Source: JBEIUO01 sp964549785
GTDB lineage: Bacteria; Planctomycetota; Phycisphaerae; Phycisphaerales; UBA1924
NCBI GenBank assembly: GCA_964549785.1
Contig: CAZJXA010000061.1
Span: forward strand, 1 to 16,125
Reading direction: 5' to 3'
Length of the DNA stretch: 16,125 nt
In this document: positions 1 through 6,555 of the stretch, one piece after another
How positions within the stretch are numbered: position 1 is the stretch's first letter
Layout: each line of letters opens with the position of its first letter
Made by a program: the position numbers and the translations under genes
Notes under the pieces: model-generated
The model's input: only the letters and a program-made list of their open reading frames with translations
Databases searched by the model: none
What the model was told of the DNA's origin: nothing

Positions 1-1962
1 GTCGGCGTGGGGGTCGGCGTGGATGTCGAGAGTTGTGCGGCCTGATTCCGGCGCGCTCGGCAGTGGGTCGTGACCCGTTGCGGAAAGTGGTGCGGAATGT
101 GACTGGGTGCGGTGGGCGGCTTGGTAGGCCGCGACGCCGGTGTAACGGGCGGAGGAGCCACCGACCATGGACTCAAGCCAGGAGGGCTTGGAGCCGAAGC
201 TATGGACGGCGAAGATGGCGACAAAGGAGGCAATGGCGAGCGTGGCGAGGACGGTGTTGATGGCCCAGCCGGGGGCGTGGGGGTGGAAGTCGTGATGGGC
301 TGGATGCGGGATGTGGGCGTGCGGATGTTCGGCCTCGACCTTGGCTTCGGCGAGGGGTGGCGAAGCGTCGTGAGGGGCGTGGGCGTGGGACGCGTCGTGG
401 CCGTGGGCGGCGTGGGCGGCGTCATGGGCTTCGTCGCCGGGCTCAAAGGACACCGGGCCCATGAAGACGCGGAAGTAGACGCGGAACGTGTAATACGCCG
501 TGAGGCCCGCCGTGACGAGTAATATCCACCCGATCGTGGTCGTGTAGGGGTTGGCGAAGGCCTCACCCAGGATCAGGTCTTTGGACCAGTAGCCCGCAGT
601 GATGAGGGGGAAGCCTGCGAGGTTGAGGCAACCGACGAGCATGGCGATGTTGACGACCTTCCAGCCCGGGAGTTTGCCCACGCCCGAGAGTTTGCGGAGG
701 TCGAGTTGGCCCGCGAAGCCGTGCATGACGGCCCCGCAGGAGAGGAAGAGCATCGCCTTGAAGAACGCGTGGGTGAAGACGTGTGCCGCGCCGCCGGAGG
801 GGGTGAGGACCGCCAGCCCGGCGAACATGTAGCCGAGTTGGCTGACCGTCGAGTACGCCATGATGCGCTTGATATCGAACTGGGCCATGCCGATGGTGGC
901 CGCGAAGAGAGCCGTGAGGGCACCGACCCATCCCACGATCGGGAGCGCATGCTCGCTGAGTAGGAACAGCGGGTACGTCCGGGCGATCAGGAAGACCCCC
1001 GCCGTCACCATCGTCGCCGCATGGATGAGGGCTGAAACCGGCGTGGGGCCTTCCATCGCGTCCGGGAGCCACACATAGAGCGGCAACTGGGCCGACTTGC
1101 CAAAGGCCCCGACCATGAAAAGCAGCGGAATCAACTGGACTACGGCGGGAATCTGATCCAGGTTTCCGGCTTCGAGGGCCGCCAGGTACGGGGCCGCCTT
1201 CGCAAAGATCACCGCGTACTCGACGCTGCCAAAGTGAACGAACGTGAGGAAGATGCCCAGGGCGAGGAAGAGGTCGCCGATGCGGTTGACGATGAACGCC
1301 TTTTTGGCCGCCGCCACCGCGCTGGGCTTCTTATAGAAGTACCCGATCAGGAGGTACGAACACAGCCCGACGCCCTCCCAACCCAAGTAGAGCAGGAACA
1401 GATTGTCCGCCATCACGAGGCAGGCCATGGAGAAGACGAAGAGGTTGAACGCCGCGAAGAAGCGGCAATACCCGGCCCCGACGTCGTGGCTCATGTACTC
1501 GCTGGCGTAGAGCGCGATAAGGGTGGCCAGCCCGGTGACAAAGAGCATCCAGAGGACGGTGAGAGAATCGAGGTAGAACCCGAAGTTGGCGAGCAGGTGC
1601 TGACCGTGGCCCGGGCCCCACTTGACGTTGATCCACTCAAAGGCCGTCGAAACAAGGACTTGCCCCCCCCCGCCGCCCGCACCGCCCGCGCTGAAATGCT
1701 GGAGATAGAGATTGAGGGTGAGTGCGAACGACCCGGCCAGGCACCCGACACTGAGCCACGCGGGGAACTTGCTCTTGACTTTGAACGCCGCGCAGAGGCC
1801 GGCCAGCACGCACGCGATCAGCGGGAGCGCGGGGATGAGCATGGCCCACGCCGGGCCGAGCGTCGGACCGACGGTTGGTGCTGCGGGCGTCCCCGGCTGA
1901 ACCGCGCTCAGGGCGGAGTGCAGGAGGGCTTCGGTCGCGTGCAGCAGCGAAATCGTGTCCAC
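1..1962 (-). CDS. nuoL: NADH-quinone oxidoreductase subunit L, 3' end outside window
   Basis: NuoL is the distal antiporter-like proton-pumping subunit of complex I in the cytoplasmic membrane. The frame opens with GTG at 1962 (AGGA lies 7 nt upstream) and stays open to base 1, giving 654 residues without a stop, so the C-terminus is missing. Recognisable NuoL signatures include LLYLGWEGVGLCSYLLIGYF (TM5 region with the conserved Glu), AFIVNRIGDLFLALG, WLPDAMEGPTPVSALIHAATMV and QLGYMFAGL, all of the proton-antiporter family. A Gly/Ala linker encoded partly by a G9 tract (1663-1671) lies in the first loop region. After the VYFRVFMGP segment comes a loop of about 50 residues (about 505-555) with some 16 histidines, then one more TM helix and a second polar tail reaching the edge. 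It has its own promoter and lies downstream of nuoJK on the same strand; its first 11 bases match those of nuoJ. Identity is certain; only the end is unknown. Confidence 0.96.
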   Translation of the reverse strand, partial: MDTISLLHATEALLHSALSAVQPGTPAAPTVGPTLGPAWAMLIPALPLIACVLAGLCAAFKVKSKFPAWLSVGCLAGSFALTLNLYLQHFSAGGAGGGGGQVLVSTAFEWINVKWGPGHGQHLLANFGFYLDSLTVLWMLFVTGLATLIALYASEYMSHDVGAGYCRFFAAFNLFVFSMACLVMADNLFLLYLGWEGVGLCSYLLIGYFYKKPSAVAAAKKAFIVNRIGDLFLALGIFLTFVHFGSVEYAVIFAKAAPYLAALEAGNLDQIPAVVQLIPLLFMVGAFGKSAQLPLYVWLPDAMEGPTPVSALIHAATMVTAGVFLIARTYPLFLLSEHALPIVGWVGALTALFAATIGMAQFDIKRIMAYSTVSQLGYMFAGLAVLTPSGGAAHVFTHAFFKAMLFLSCGAVMHGFAGQLDLRKLSGVGKLPGWKVVNIAMLVGCLNLAGFPLITAGYWSKDLILGEAFANPYTTTIGWILLVTAGLTAYYTFRVYFRVFMGPVSFEPGDEAHDAAHAAHGHDASHAHAPHDASPPLAEAKVEAEHPHAHIPHPAHHDFHPHAPGWAINTVLATLAIASFVAIFAVHSFGSKPSWLESMVGGSSARYTGVAAYQAAHRTQSHSAPLSATGHDPLPSAPESGRTTLDIHADPHAD

Positions 1963-2039
1963 GAGGGTTCCTGAAAGGGTGGCGGACGGGCGATGAACCG
2001 ACCGGACAAGGGGAGAAGGCCCCGGTCAGTTGAGCCGGG

Positions 2040-2068
2040 AGGATAGAGAGAGGAGGGGGTGGGTTCAA
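2040..2068 (-). promoter_or_regulatory. Promoter of nuoL
   Basis: Read on the minus strand: TTGAAC (2068-2063), a 17-base pyrimidine-rich spacer, then TATCCT (2045-2040). This is a good sigma-70-type match at optimal spacing. Transcription would start near 2033, giving a leader of about 70 nt before the nuoL GTG. The same element, including most of the spacer and the sequence just past the -10, occurs upstream of nuoJ. Confidence 0.7.
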
Positions 2069-2075
2069 GACGAAC

Positions 2076-2113
2076 CGTCCGGCAAACCGGCCGCTTAAAC
2101 TTCGCGGCGGACG
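2076..2113 (-). terminator. Imperfect hairpin between nuoK and nuoL
   Basis: CGTCCG (2076-2081) plus CCGC (2091-2094) can pair with GCGG plus CGGACG (2104-2113). The loop is 9 nt and there is a 9-nt bulge on one side. It lies after the nuoK stop and before the nuoL promoter, where a terminator of the nuoJK transcript would sit. There is no T-run, so termination is only a guess; it could also be an attenuator or a chance structure. Confidence 0.3.
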
Positions 2114-2186
2114 AACGTCCGGGGATGCCGCACCGCCCGCGTCGATGAAGAAGGGAGTGAACCCCGCGTCAAGCGCACGGCTCGCC

Positions 2187-2540
2187 TCAACCCTTCATGT
2201 CCGTCCAGACCTGGGCGTCCAGCGATTCCTTCCTTCGGAAGAGCAGGACCACCAATGCCAAGCCCATCGCGGCCTCGGCCGCGGCGACGGTGAGCACGAA
2301 GATGACAAACGTCTGGCCGGTAAAATCAAGGTGATACCGGCCGAACGCGACCAGGGCGATGCCCGCAGCCTGGAACATGAGTTCCGTGCAAAGGAACATG
2401 ATGATCAGGTTCCGGCGCGAGATAAACCCGATGATGCCGAGCACGAACATGGCCGCCGACACGAAGAGGTAGTGGGCCAGCGTGATGGTGGCCATGGGGG
2501 CTGGAAAGCCTGTCTGGGCCAGGAGTTCGGTGGCGTTCAT
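2187..2540 (-). CDS. nuoK: NADH-quinone oxidoreductase subunit K
   Basis: This is the small three-helix membrane subunit of complex I, taking part in the proton channel next to NuoJ and NuoN. The 117 residues contain three hydrophobic segments. The two membrane glutamates known to matter in the family are present: E53 in LCTELMFQA and E89 in TVAAAEAAMG. The N-terminus is about 16-18 residues longer than in many homologues; an internal Met16 is an alternative start. However, the ATG at 2540 overlaps the nuoJ stop as ATGA, the usual translational-coupling arrangement, so I favour it. It is transcribed with nuoJ from the promoter at 3583-3611. The hairpin at 2076-2113 may end that transcript before nuoL starts from its own promoter. 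Confidence 0.97.
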   Translation of the reverse strand: MNATELLAQTGFPAPMATITLAHYLFVSAAMFVLGIIGFISRRNLIIMFLCTELMFQAAGIALVAFGRYHLDFTGQTFVIFVLTVAAAEAAMGLALVVLLFRRKESLDAQVWTDMKG

Positions 2541-3514
2541 ACGGTCGCTCCCGGCTGGGCGGCGGCGGTACCTTCGTTGCCCTCGACTTCGTCGGACAAC
2601 ATGCGGGCCTGCTTCAGTTTGGCGTCTTCATCCAGTTGCACCTGCTTGCGCGAGAGCACCACCGCCCCCAGCATCGCCATCAGCAAAATCACGCCGGCGA
2701 TCTCGATGGTCCCGGGGTGGTCACGCAGGAGATTGAACCCCAACGCCTCGATGTTCTTGACTGGCAGTTCGGCCGGCCACTGCTCCCGCGGCAGGGCGTA
2801 GACGTCGGCCCCGTCGTTGGCCGCGATCTGCACCGCTTCGAGGCCGCCGTCGTCGGTCAGGATGACGTTGGCGGTCTGGCCGTCTTCCAGGAGCCCGTGG
2901 TTCCTGAGCACCCGGTCCACCTTGCGGGGCATGTCGGCCAACAGGGCGTCGGTTCGATCCACCGGCGTGACCGGCAAATGGTCGACGCCTCGGAAGAGCA
3001 TCGTGGTGAGCACCGCCAGCAACACGAACCCTACGACGGTCGCCGCGATCGGCTCACGGGCCGATGAGTCGTACTCGGTGAGGACTTCGATCTCGTCTTC
3101 TTCGGGGGCCTGGGTCGCGAGCATGATGACGAAGAGGTAGGTGATGAGGATCGCGCCGGCGTAGACAATCACCAGCGCAAACGCCATGAACTCGGCGGAA
3201 AGGATGAGAAACAGCCCGGCGGTCGCGATAATCGTGAGGATGAAGTAGAGAGCCGCGTAGACGGGCCTGGGGTGCGTGATGACCCGGAGAGCCGCCCCCA
3301 GCGCGATCGCGGAGAAGATATAGAAGTAGACGTTCGGGAAGTCTTTGCCGGCTTTAAGAGTCAGCAGGGCGATACCGATTCCGCCCGCGGTAGCCGCGAT
3401 AATGGTTCCAAAAATCTGCGGGCCAGCCTTGCGGCTGGGGAGCGCTATGGCCACGCCGACAGCGCCCAGCGCGATCAATCCATAGAGGAGAAACGGGTTC
3501 AGGATCGTGTCCAC
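2537..3514 (-). CDS. nuoJ: NADH-quinone oxidoreductase subunit J, extended
   Basis: NuoJ is a membrane subunit of complex I in the central proton pathway. The canonical start of the family corresponds to FYIFSAIALGAALRVITHP at about residue 64. It continues through AALYFILTIIATAGLF and the pi-bulge helix region FALVIVYAGAILITYLFVIML (about 111-132). This protein is 325 residues, against roughly 170-200 for typical NuoJ. About 60 extra N-terminal residues carry two predicted helices (about 9-26 and 35-54). A hydrophilic, acidic stretch of about 90 residues (about 177-268) separates the fourth and fifth core helices, and a charged tail follows the last helix. The start is GTG at 3514, with no clear Shine-Dalgarno and a leader hairpin just upstream. 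The stop overlaps the nuoK start. Identity is certain; the extensions are real in-frame sequence but of unknown role. Confidence 0.95.
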   Translation of the reverse strand: MDTILNPFLLYGLIALGAVGVAIALPSRKAGPQIFGTIIAATAGGIGIALLTLKAGKDFPNVYFYIFSAIALGAALRVITHPRPVYAALYFILTIIATAGLFLILSAEFMAFALVIVYAGAILITYLFVIMLATQAPEEDEIEVLTEYDSSAREPIAATVVGFVLLAVLTTMLFRGVDHLPVTPVDRTDALLADMPRKVDRVLRNHGLLEDGQTANVILTDDGGLEAVQIAANDGADVYALPREQWPAELPVKNIEALGFNLLRDHPGTIEIAGVILLMAMLGAVVLSRKQVQLDEDAKLKQARMLSDEVEGNEGTAAAQPGATV

Positions 3515-3538
3515 AAGTATTCCCGGACGGTTGGAGAG

Positions 3539-3562
3539 CCGCCGATCAGAGAATGTCGGCGG
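3539..3562 (-). promoter_or_regulatory. Hairpin in the nuoJ 5' leader
   Basis: CCGCCGA (3539-3545) is the exact reverse complement of TCGGCGG (3556-3562), with a 10-nt loop. It lies between the predicted start of transcription (about 3576) and the nuoJ GTG at 3514, so it would be near the 5' end of the mRNA. It could stabilise the message or bind a regulator. No known riboswitch or ribosomal-protein leader was recognised. Confidence 0.4.
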
Positions 3563-3582
3563 GCAGCCATGATTGAGCGGGG

Positions 3583-3611
3583 AGGATAGAGAGAGTGGGG
3601 GAAGTGTTCAA
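3583..3611 (-). promoter_or_regulatory. Promoter of nuoJK
   Basis: On the minus strand TTGAAC (3611-3606) is followed by a 17-base spacer and TATCCT (3588-3583). The transcript would begin near 3576, about 62 nt before the nuoJ GTG. Over about 43 bases around the two elements it differs from the nuoL promoter at about 7 positions by eye, including identical spacer sequence next to the -10. Confidence 0.7.
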
Positions 3612-3666
3612 GGCGGGCTGTGCGGGCGCGTCCCTGACCCGTTTTCACCGACGGCGACAAGGCCTT

Positions 3667-4080
3667 TTATGCGGATGGGGTGTCGGGGGGGGTGGGGGCA
3701 GAAGAAGGCGCCCGGGCACGAGGCAGTAGGGCATCGGGGGTTACGGCGTCGGGTGATGGGTCCGGCCTTTGGGGTGTGGGGGTCTGGGTTGCGGACGCGC
3801 GGGCGGCGGCCGTCTGGGTTTCACATTGAGCGACGGCGGCGGCGAGTTTGGCGTTATACGACGCGAGGTCGAAGGGCTTGGTCTCGGGCCTGGCGCGCTT
3901 GAGCAGGGCTGGCGGCCGCGCGAGTTTGAAGGACGCGATGGTCTTGATGACCAGGAGTTTGTCTTTCACCGAGACGACGGACTGGAGGAGGTCGAACGCG
4001 TGGTTAAGGGCTTCCCGCTGGACGAGTTCGAGGAGTTCGGAGAGGGAGAGCGACGCGTGGGATGTTGAAGTGACGTGCAT
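3667..4080 (-). CDS. Hypothetical protein, helical N-terminus and Pro/Ala/Thr-rich tail
   Basis: I do not recognise a family. The 137-residue protein has an amphipathic, probably helical first half (SLSELLELVQREALNHAFDLL, then a Lys/Arg-rich KDKLLVIKTIASFKLARPPALLKR). The last 50 residues are rich in Pro, Ala, Thr and Ser and are likely disordered. There is no signal peptide or membrane segment. I chose ATG 4080 over an upstream in-frame TTG at 4095, because a good -10 element ends only 6 nt before the ATG, which suggests a leaderless message. The tail is encoded by very G-rich plus-strand DNA with a G8 run at 3685-3692. The gene sits between the lipoprotein gene and nuoJ on the same strand, with its own promoter. 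Being a real gene is supported by the promoter and by the well-structured N-terminal half. Confidence 0.6.
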   Translation of the reverse strand: MHVTSTSHASLSLSELLELVQREALNHAFDLLQSVVSVKDKLLVIKTIASFKLARPPALLKRARPETKPFDLASYNAKLAAAVAQCETQTAAARASATQTPTPQRPDPSPDAVTPDALLPRARAPSSAPTPPDTPSA

Positions 4081-4086
4081 GGAGCG

Positions 4087-4114
4087 AAGATACAAGACGG
4101 CGACGCGGCCGCAA
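4087..4114 (-). promoter_or_regulatory. Promoter of the hypothetical gene, leaderless type
   Basis: On the minus strand TTGCGG (4114-4109), a 16-base spacer and TATCTT (4092-4087) precede the ATG at 4080 by 6 nt. The start of transcription would fall on or next to the start codon, and there is no Shine-Dalgarno. Confidence 0.5.
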
Positions 4115-4128
4115 GCGAAAAATCGCGT

Positions 4129-4184
4129 ATCGACGGTTTTGAGAGCGCGCTGGGAGTCGATATGGGGTGAATCGACCGTTTTAG
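4129..4184. repeat. Paired 14-base direct repeats with a 42-bp period
   Basis: ATCGACGGTTTTGA (4129-4142) recurs as ATCGACCGTTTTAG (4171-4184). An inverted GTCGAT (4156-4161) lies between them. The repeat period of 42 bp is about four helical turns, so both copies would face the same side of the DNA. They lie just upstream of the -35 of the hypothetical gene and may be binding sites for a regulator, which is inference from position and spacing only. Confidence 0.4.
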
Positions 4185-4245
4185 CAGCGGGCCGGTGGGC
4201 GGTGGGACGACGGCGGGCGGTATGACGGTGGGCCGGGCAGCCGCT

Positions 4246-4722
4246 TTAGTTCGGACGGCCGTCGACCACGACCAGCCCGATCATCTGTTTGCCGTCAAGC
4301 GTCAAGTCTTCGGAGACCCCTTGAACGGGGTCTGTTTCCAACTGTGCGAGCACCAGACGCTCGGGATTCTCCCAAGCGAAGAACCCGCCACCTTTGAAGG
4401 TGTCGCCGTACTGATCCTCGAAGGTGCGGCTGTCCAATTCCAACGTCTCGCCGACGCCGAGGGATTCAATTTTCTTGAAGAACCGAGAGTTGAGCCAGAT
4501 CGTGGACGGCCCGAAGGCGTGGGCGGTGGTGTTGGTCAATGTGAGCGTCGGCCCGTCGCGGCGGACCTGGATATCGGCGACTGCCGCTTGGGTCATGCCT
4601 TCCGGATACTCGCGGGCATCGGGGCCGGGGGTGTTCACGCCGCGACAGCCGCCGACGCTGGTGAGCGCGGCGGCAAGGCAGAGGAGCAGGAGACCCGACG
4701 GGGCGAGGCGGTTGATTGGCAT
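4246..4722 (-). CDS. Small lipoprotein, planctomycete-type
   Basis: This is a 158-residue secreted lipoprotein. The N-terminus has the expected order: basic start (MPINR), a leucine/alanine-rich core, and the lipobox SVGGC with the lipidated Cys at residue 26. Signal peptidase II would cleave before it. The mature part (about 130 residues) is beta-rich looking, with IQVRRDGPTLTLTNTTA and FGPSTIWLNSRFF, then GGFFAWENPERLVLAQLE and MIGLVVVDG. I know this style from planctomycete hypothetical proteins but have no function for it. The true start is ATG 4722: the much longer frame running through to 6279 is only the antisense of dus. The start codon lies 21 bp from that of the divergent dus gene, and a TATAGA element ends 6 nt upstream, suggesting a leaderless message. 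Confidence 0.85.
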   Translation of the reverse strand: MPINRLAPSGLLLLCLAAALTSVGGCRGVNTPGPDAREYPEGMTQAAVADIQVRRDGPTLTLTNTTAHAFGPSTIWLNSRFFKKIESLGVGETLELDSRTFEDQYGDTFKGGGFFAWENPERLVLAQLETDPVQGVSEDLTLDGKQMIGLVVVDGRPN

Positions 4723-4728
4723 GGCAAC

Positions 4729-4736
4729 TCTATAGT
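4729..4736. promoter_or_regulatory. Shared symmetrical -10 for the lipoprotein and dus genes
   Basis: CTATAG (4730-4735) is self-complementary and sits in the middle of the 21-bp divergent gap. Rightward it reads TATAGT, 7 nt before the dus ATG at 4744. Leftward it reads TATAGA, 6 nt before the lipoprotein ATG at 4722. No convincing -35 was found at 17 bp on either side. Confidence 0.5.
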
Positions 4737-4743
4737 TCGTTGG

Positions 4744-6165
4744 ATGTCCGTCGAGAGCAACAACGCCACCCCCCCCACCTTCGGAATCGCTCCCGGGCGC
4801 GAAACGCTCGAGCCGCGGGCGTTCGCCAAGGCCCTTGGTTTGCGCTCGCAAGGCCCGATTGACCCGCGAATCCCGGCTCTGATGCCCGGCTTCGACGCCC
4901 CGTTCTTTCAGGCCGGCCTGGCCGGTTATTCCGATGCGGCGATGCGGATTATTGCGCGTCGGCACGGCTGCCCGATGTGCGTTACCGAGGCGTTGCTGGA
5001 CCGAACCCTGCTGGCGGGCGGACGGGGGTTTGCCAAGGCCGATCTGGGCGAACTGCACGACAACATCCCGGGCGGGCCGGAAGATCACCCATTGACGGGG
5101 CAGATCATGGGCTCGGACCCTCGGGAGATGGCCGCGGGCGCGCTCAAGATGGTCGAGCAGCGGGCCCGGAGTGAGAAGACCTATCGCACGCTGGCGTACG
5201 CGGTGGACGGGGTGCTCCCCAGCACCCATCTTTCCTCGCGTCTGCACCTCCCGGGGGGCGAACAGTTGGCGGCCTTCGATGTCACCGAGGGGCTGGGCGA
5301 CGCCGGATCGTGCGGCGACGCTGACTTTGGTTCGTGCGATCCGCTCGACCAGGAGCCGGACGGCGCGGTCGAGCCGTCCGCGATTCCTGAACGGACCGGC
5401 GCAACCGGCCGGGCGCAGGCCTCGTTTCAGGCGATTGACGTCAACCTCGCCTGCCCGGTGAAAAAAATAGAAAAGAAGGCCCGCGGCGGACACTGGCTGA
5501 CCGAGCCGACCGGGGCCATCGCCATCCTTGAGGCGGTTCGGGAGGCTCTCCCGGCGGAGGTGGTGTGCACGCTGAAAATCCGGCGGAGTTTCGACGACAC
5601 GCCGGAGATGGCGGAAAACTTCGACCACATCATCGATGCCGCGTTCCGCATCGGCTATGCATGGGCCACGGTTCACGGTCGCACGGTCGTGCAGAAGTAC
5701 ATCGGGCCGAGCCGCTGGGATATCTTGCGAACGATCGTGGCCAAGCAGCGGGCGATCGACGACTCCCGTCTTGTCTTTGGCTCGGGTGACGTGTGGTCGG
5801 CGGACGAGATTTTTCGGATGCTGGAGTACACGGGCGTGGCGGCCGTGAGCGTGGCCCGGGGCTGCATCGGCAACCCGTGGATTTTCCGCCAAGCCCGCCA
5901 GATGTTGCGGGGCGAAGCGCCGGCCGCTCCGAGCCTGGCCGAGCAACGGGCCGTCCTTGAAGACCATTATCGCCTGTTGCTGGCCGTCTGCCGGCCGATG
6001 CGCGACGGGGAAGACGCGGCGAGCAAGATGATCCGCAAGTTTGGCATCCGCTTCGCCCAACACCATCCGGATTCTGATCGGGTTCGATTGGAAATTATCC
6101 GGGTCGATTCCGCCGCTGCGTGGGCCGCCGTGTTGGAGCGTTGGTATGCAGAGCCGCAGGGGTGA
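4744..6165 (+). CDS. dus: tRNA-dihydrouridine synthase with a large insert
   Basis: An FMN enzyme that reduces uridine to dihydrouridine in tRNA using NADPH. Dus motifs occur in order: the FMN-loop equivalent QAGLAGYSDAAMR (normally APMAGxTD), IMGSDPREMA, IDVNLACPVKK with the catalytic Cys at residue 237, LKIRR, the HGRT motif followed by QKY, and GSGDVWSADE with RGCIGNPWIF for phosphate binding. At 473 residues it is well above the usual 320-350. The surplus is about 50 N-terminal residues and an insert of about 88 residues (about 140-227) placed just before the catalytic-Cys strand; the insert is Gly/Asp/Pro-rich and probably flexible. ATG 4744 is preferred because TATAGT lies 7 nt upstream, but ATG 4882 is possible and would remove the C8 tract (4769-4776) from the coding region. 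Subfamily (DusA/B/C) cannot be settled by eye. Confidence 0.9.
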   Translation: MSVESNNATPPTFGIAPGRETLEPRAFAKALGLRSQGPIDPRIPALMPGFDAPFFQAGLAGYSDAAMRIIARRHGCPMCVTEALLDRTLLAGGRGFAKADLGELHDNIPGGPEDHPLTGQIMGSDPREMAAGALKMVEQRARSEKTYRTLAYAVDGVLPSTHLSSRLHLPGGEQLAAFDVTEGLGDAGSCGDADFGSCDPLDQEPDGAVEPSAIPERTGATGRAQASFQAIDVNLACPVKKIEKKARGGHWLTEPTGAIAILEAVREALPAEVVCTLKIRRSFDDTPEMAENFDHIIDAAFRIGYAWATVHGRTVVQKYIGPSRWDILRTIVAKQRAIDDSRLVFGSGDVWSADEIFRMLEYTGVAAVSVARGCIGNPWIFRQARQMLRGEAPAAPSLAEQRAVLEDHYRLLLAVCRPMRDGEDAASKMIRKFGIRFAQHHPDSDRVRLEIIRVDSAAAWAAVLERWYAEPQG

Positions 6166-6275
6166 GGGGCGCAACACGGGTTCGGCGTGATTGTCGCGCG
6201 TGAGGGGGATCGTGAATGCAAGGGTTCTCGTTACGAGCCTCGCCCGTTGGGAAACCTCGCGGGTGTCGCTGCGCT

Positions 6276-6353
6276 CCACCGCCCGGCTCTAAACGACGAT
6301 ACCGCGGGTCTGAAGAACCACAATGCGGAAAAGTCAGGCCGGATCCTTATGAG
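6276..6353 (+). repeat. Left copy of ~78-bp direct repeat
   Basis: It aligns without gaps to 7796-7873 (offset 1520), with about 12 differences over 78 bases counted by eye. It begins with CCACCGCCCGGCTCTAAACG. A stem of GGTCTGA (6307-6313) with TCAGGCC (6334-6340) encloses a 20-nt loop. Compared with the right copy, one A-U pair has become G-U, so pairing is kept. The copy lies 110 bases after the dus stop codon. Confidence 0.8.
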
Positions 6354-6524
6354 TGCGCCGAACCTGTGCGTGAAAGGCCATTTGTCACGGCCGCTTGGCG
6401 ACCATCACGGGGATGAAACTTGATTCAGGTATGACGTTTCAAGCCCACAAAACGCGGATTCACGTAGTCGGGGTGTATTTTGAGTATCCTTCGCGCCTCG
6501 GTCCCAAAGTTTACCCCCGGACGA

Positions 6525-6553
6525 TTGACCCGAACTTAACTCTAGAGTAAAGT
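6525..6553 (+). promoter_or_regulatory. Promoter and palindromic operator of the TA-like operon
   Basis: TTGACC (6525-6530) and TAAAGT (6548-6553) are spaced by 17 bases. Between them lies the perfect 10-bp palindrome ACTCTAGAGT (6539-6548), which extends to 14 matches in 16 (6536-6551). It overlaps the -10, where an autorepressor would act. An alternative -10, TAGAGT (6543-6548), would place the start of transcription at the ATG (6556) as in the leaderless genes nearby, but it has no good -35. Confidence 0.5.
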
Positions 6554-6555
6554 TG

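Larger units (their letters stand above)
6166..6555. other. Non-coding stretch after dus
   Basis: These 390 bases hold no credible gene. They contain the left copy of the direct repeat (6276-6353). From about 6421 there is a visibly less GC-rich segment, ending with the promoter and palindrome of the toxin-antitoxin-like operon. No clear terminator for dus was found; the region 6166-6275 shows only short weak inverted repeats. Confidence 0.6.

Noticed and set aside
1234..1974. A 246-residue Glu/Arg-rich plus-strand frame
   Set aside because: Exactly antisense to nuoL, whose frame carries conserved complex I motifs.
4190..4217. Second G-quadruplex in the gap after the lipoprotein gene
   Set aside because: Four GGG runs exist, but the last loop is 8 nt and the stretch is simply G-rich.
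4723..6279. Minus-strand open frame running from 6279 into the lipoprotein gene
   Set aside because: Its upstream part is the antisense of dus. Only the portion from ATG 4722, with a signal peptide and lipobox, is a gene.
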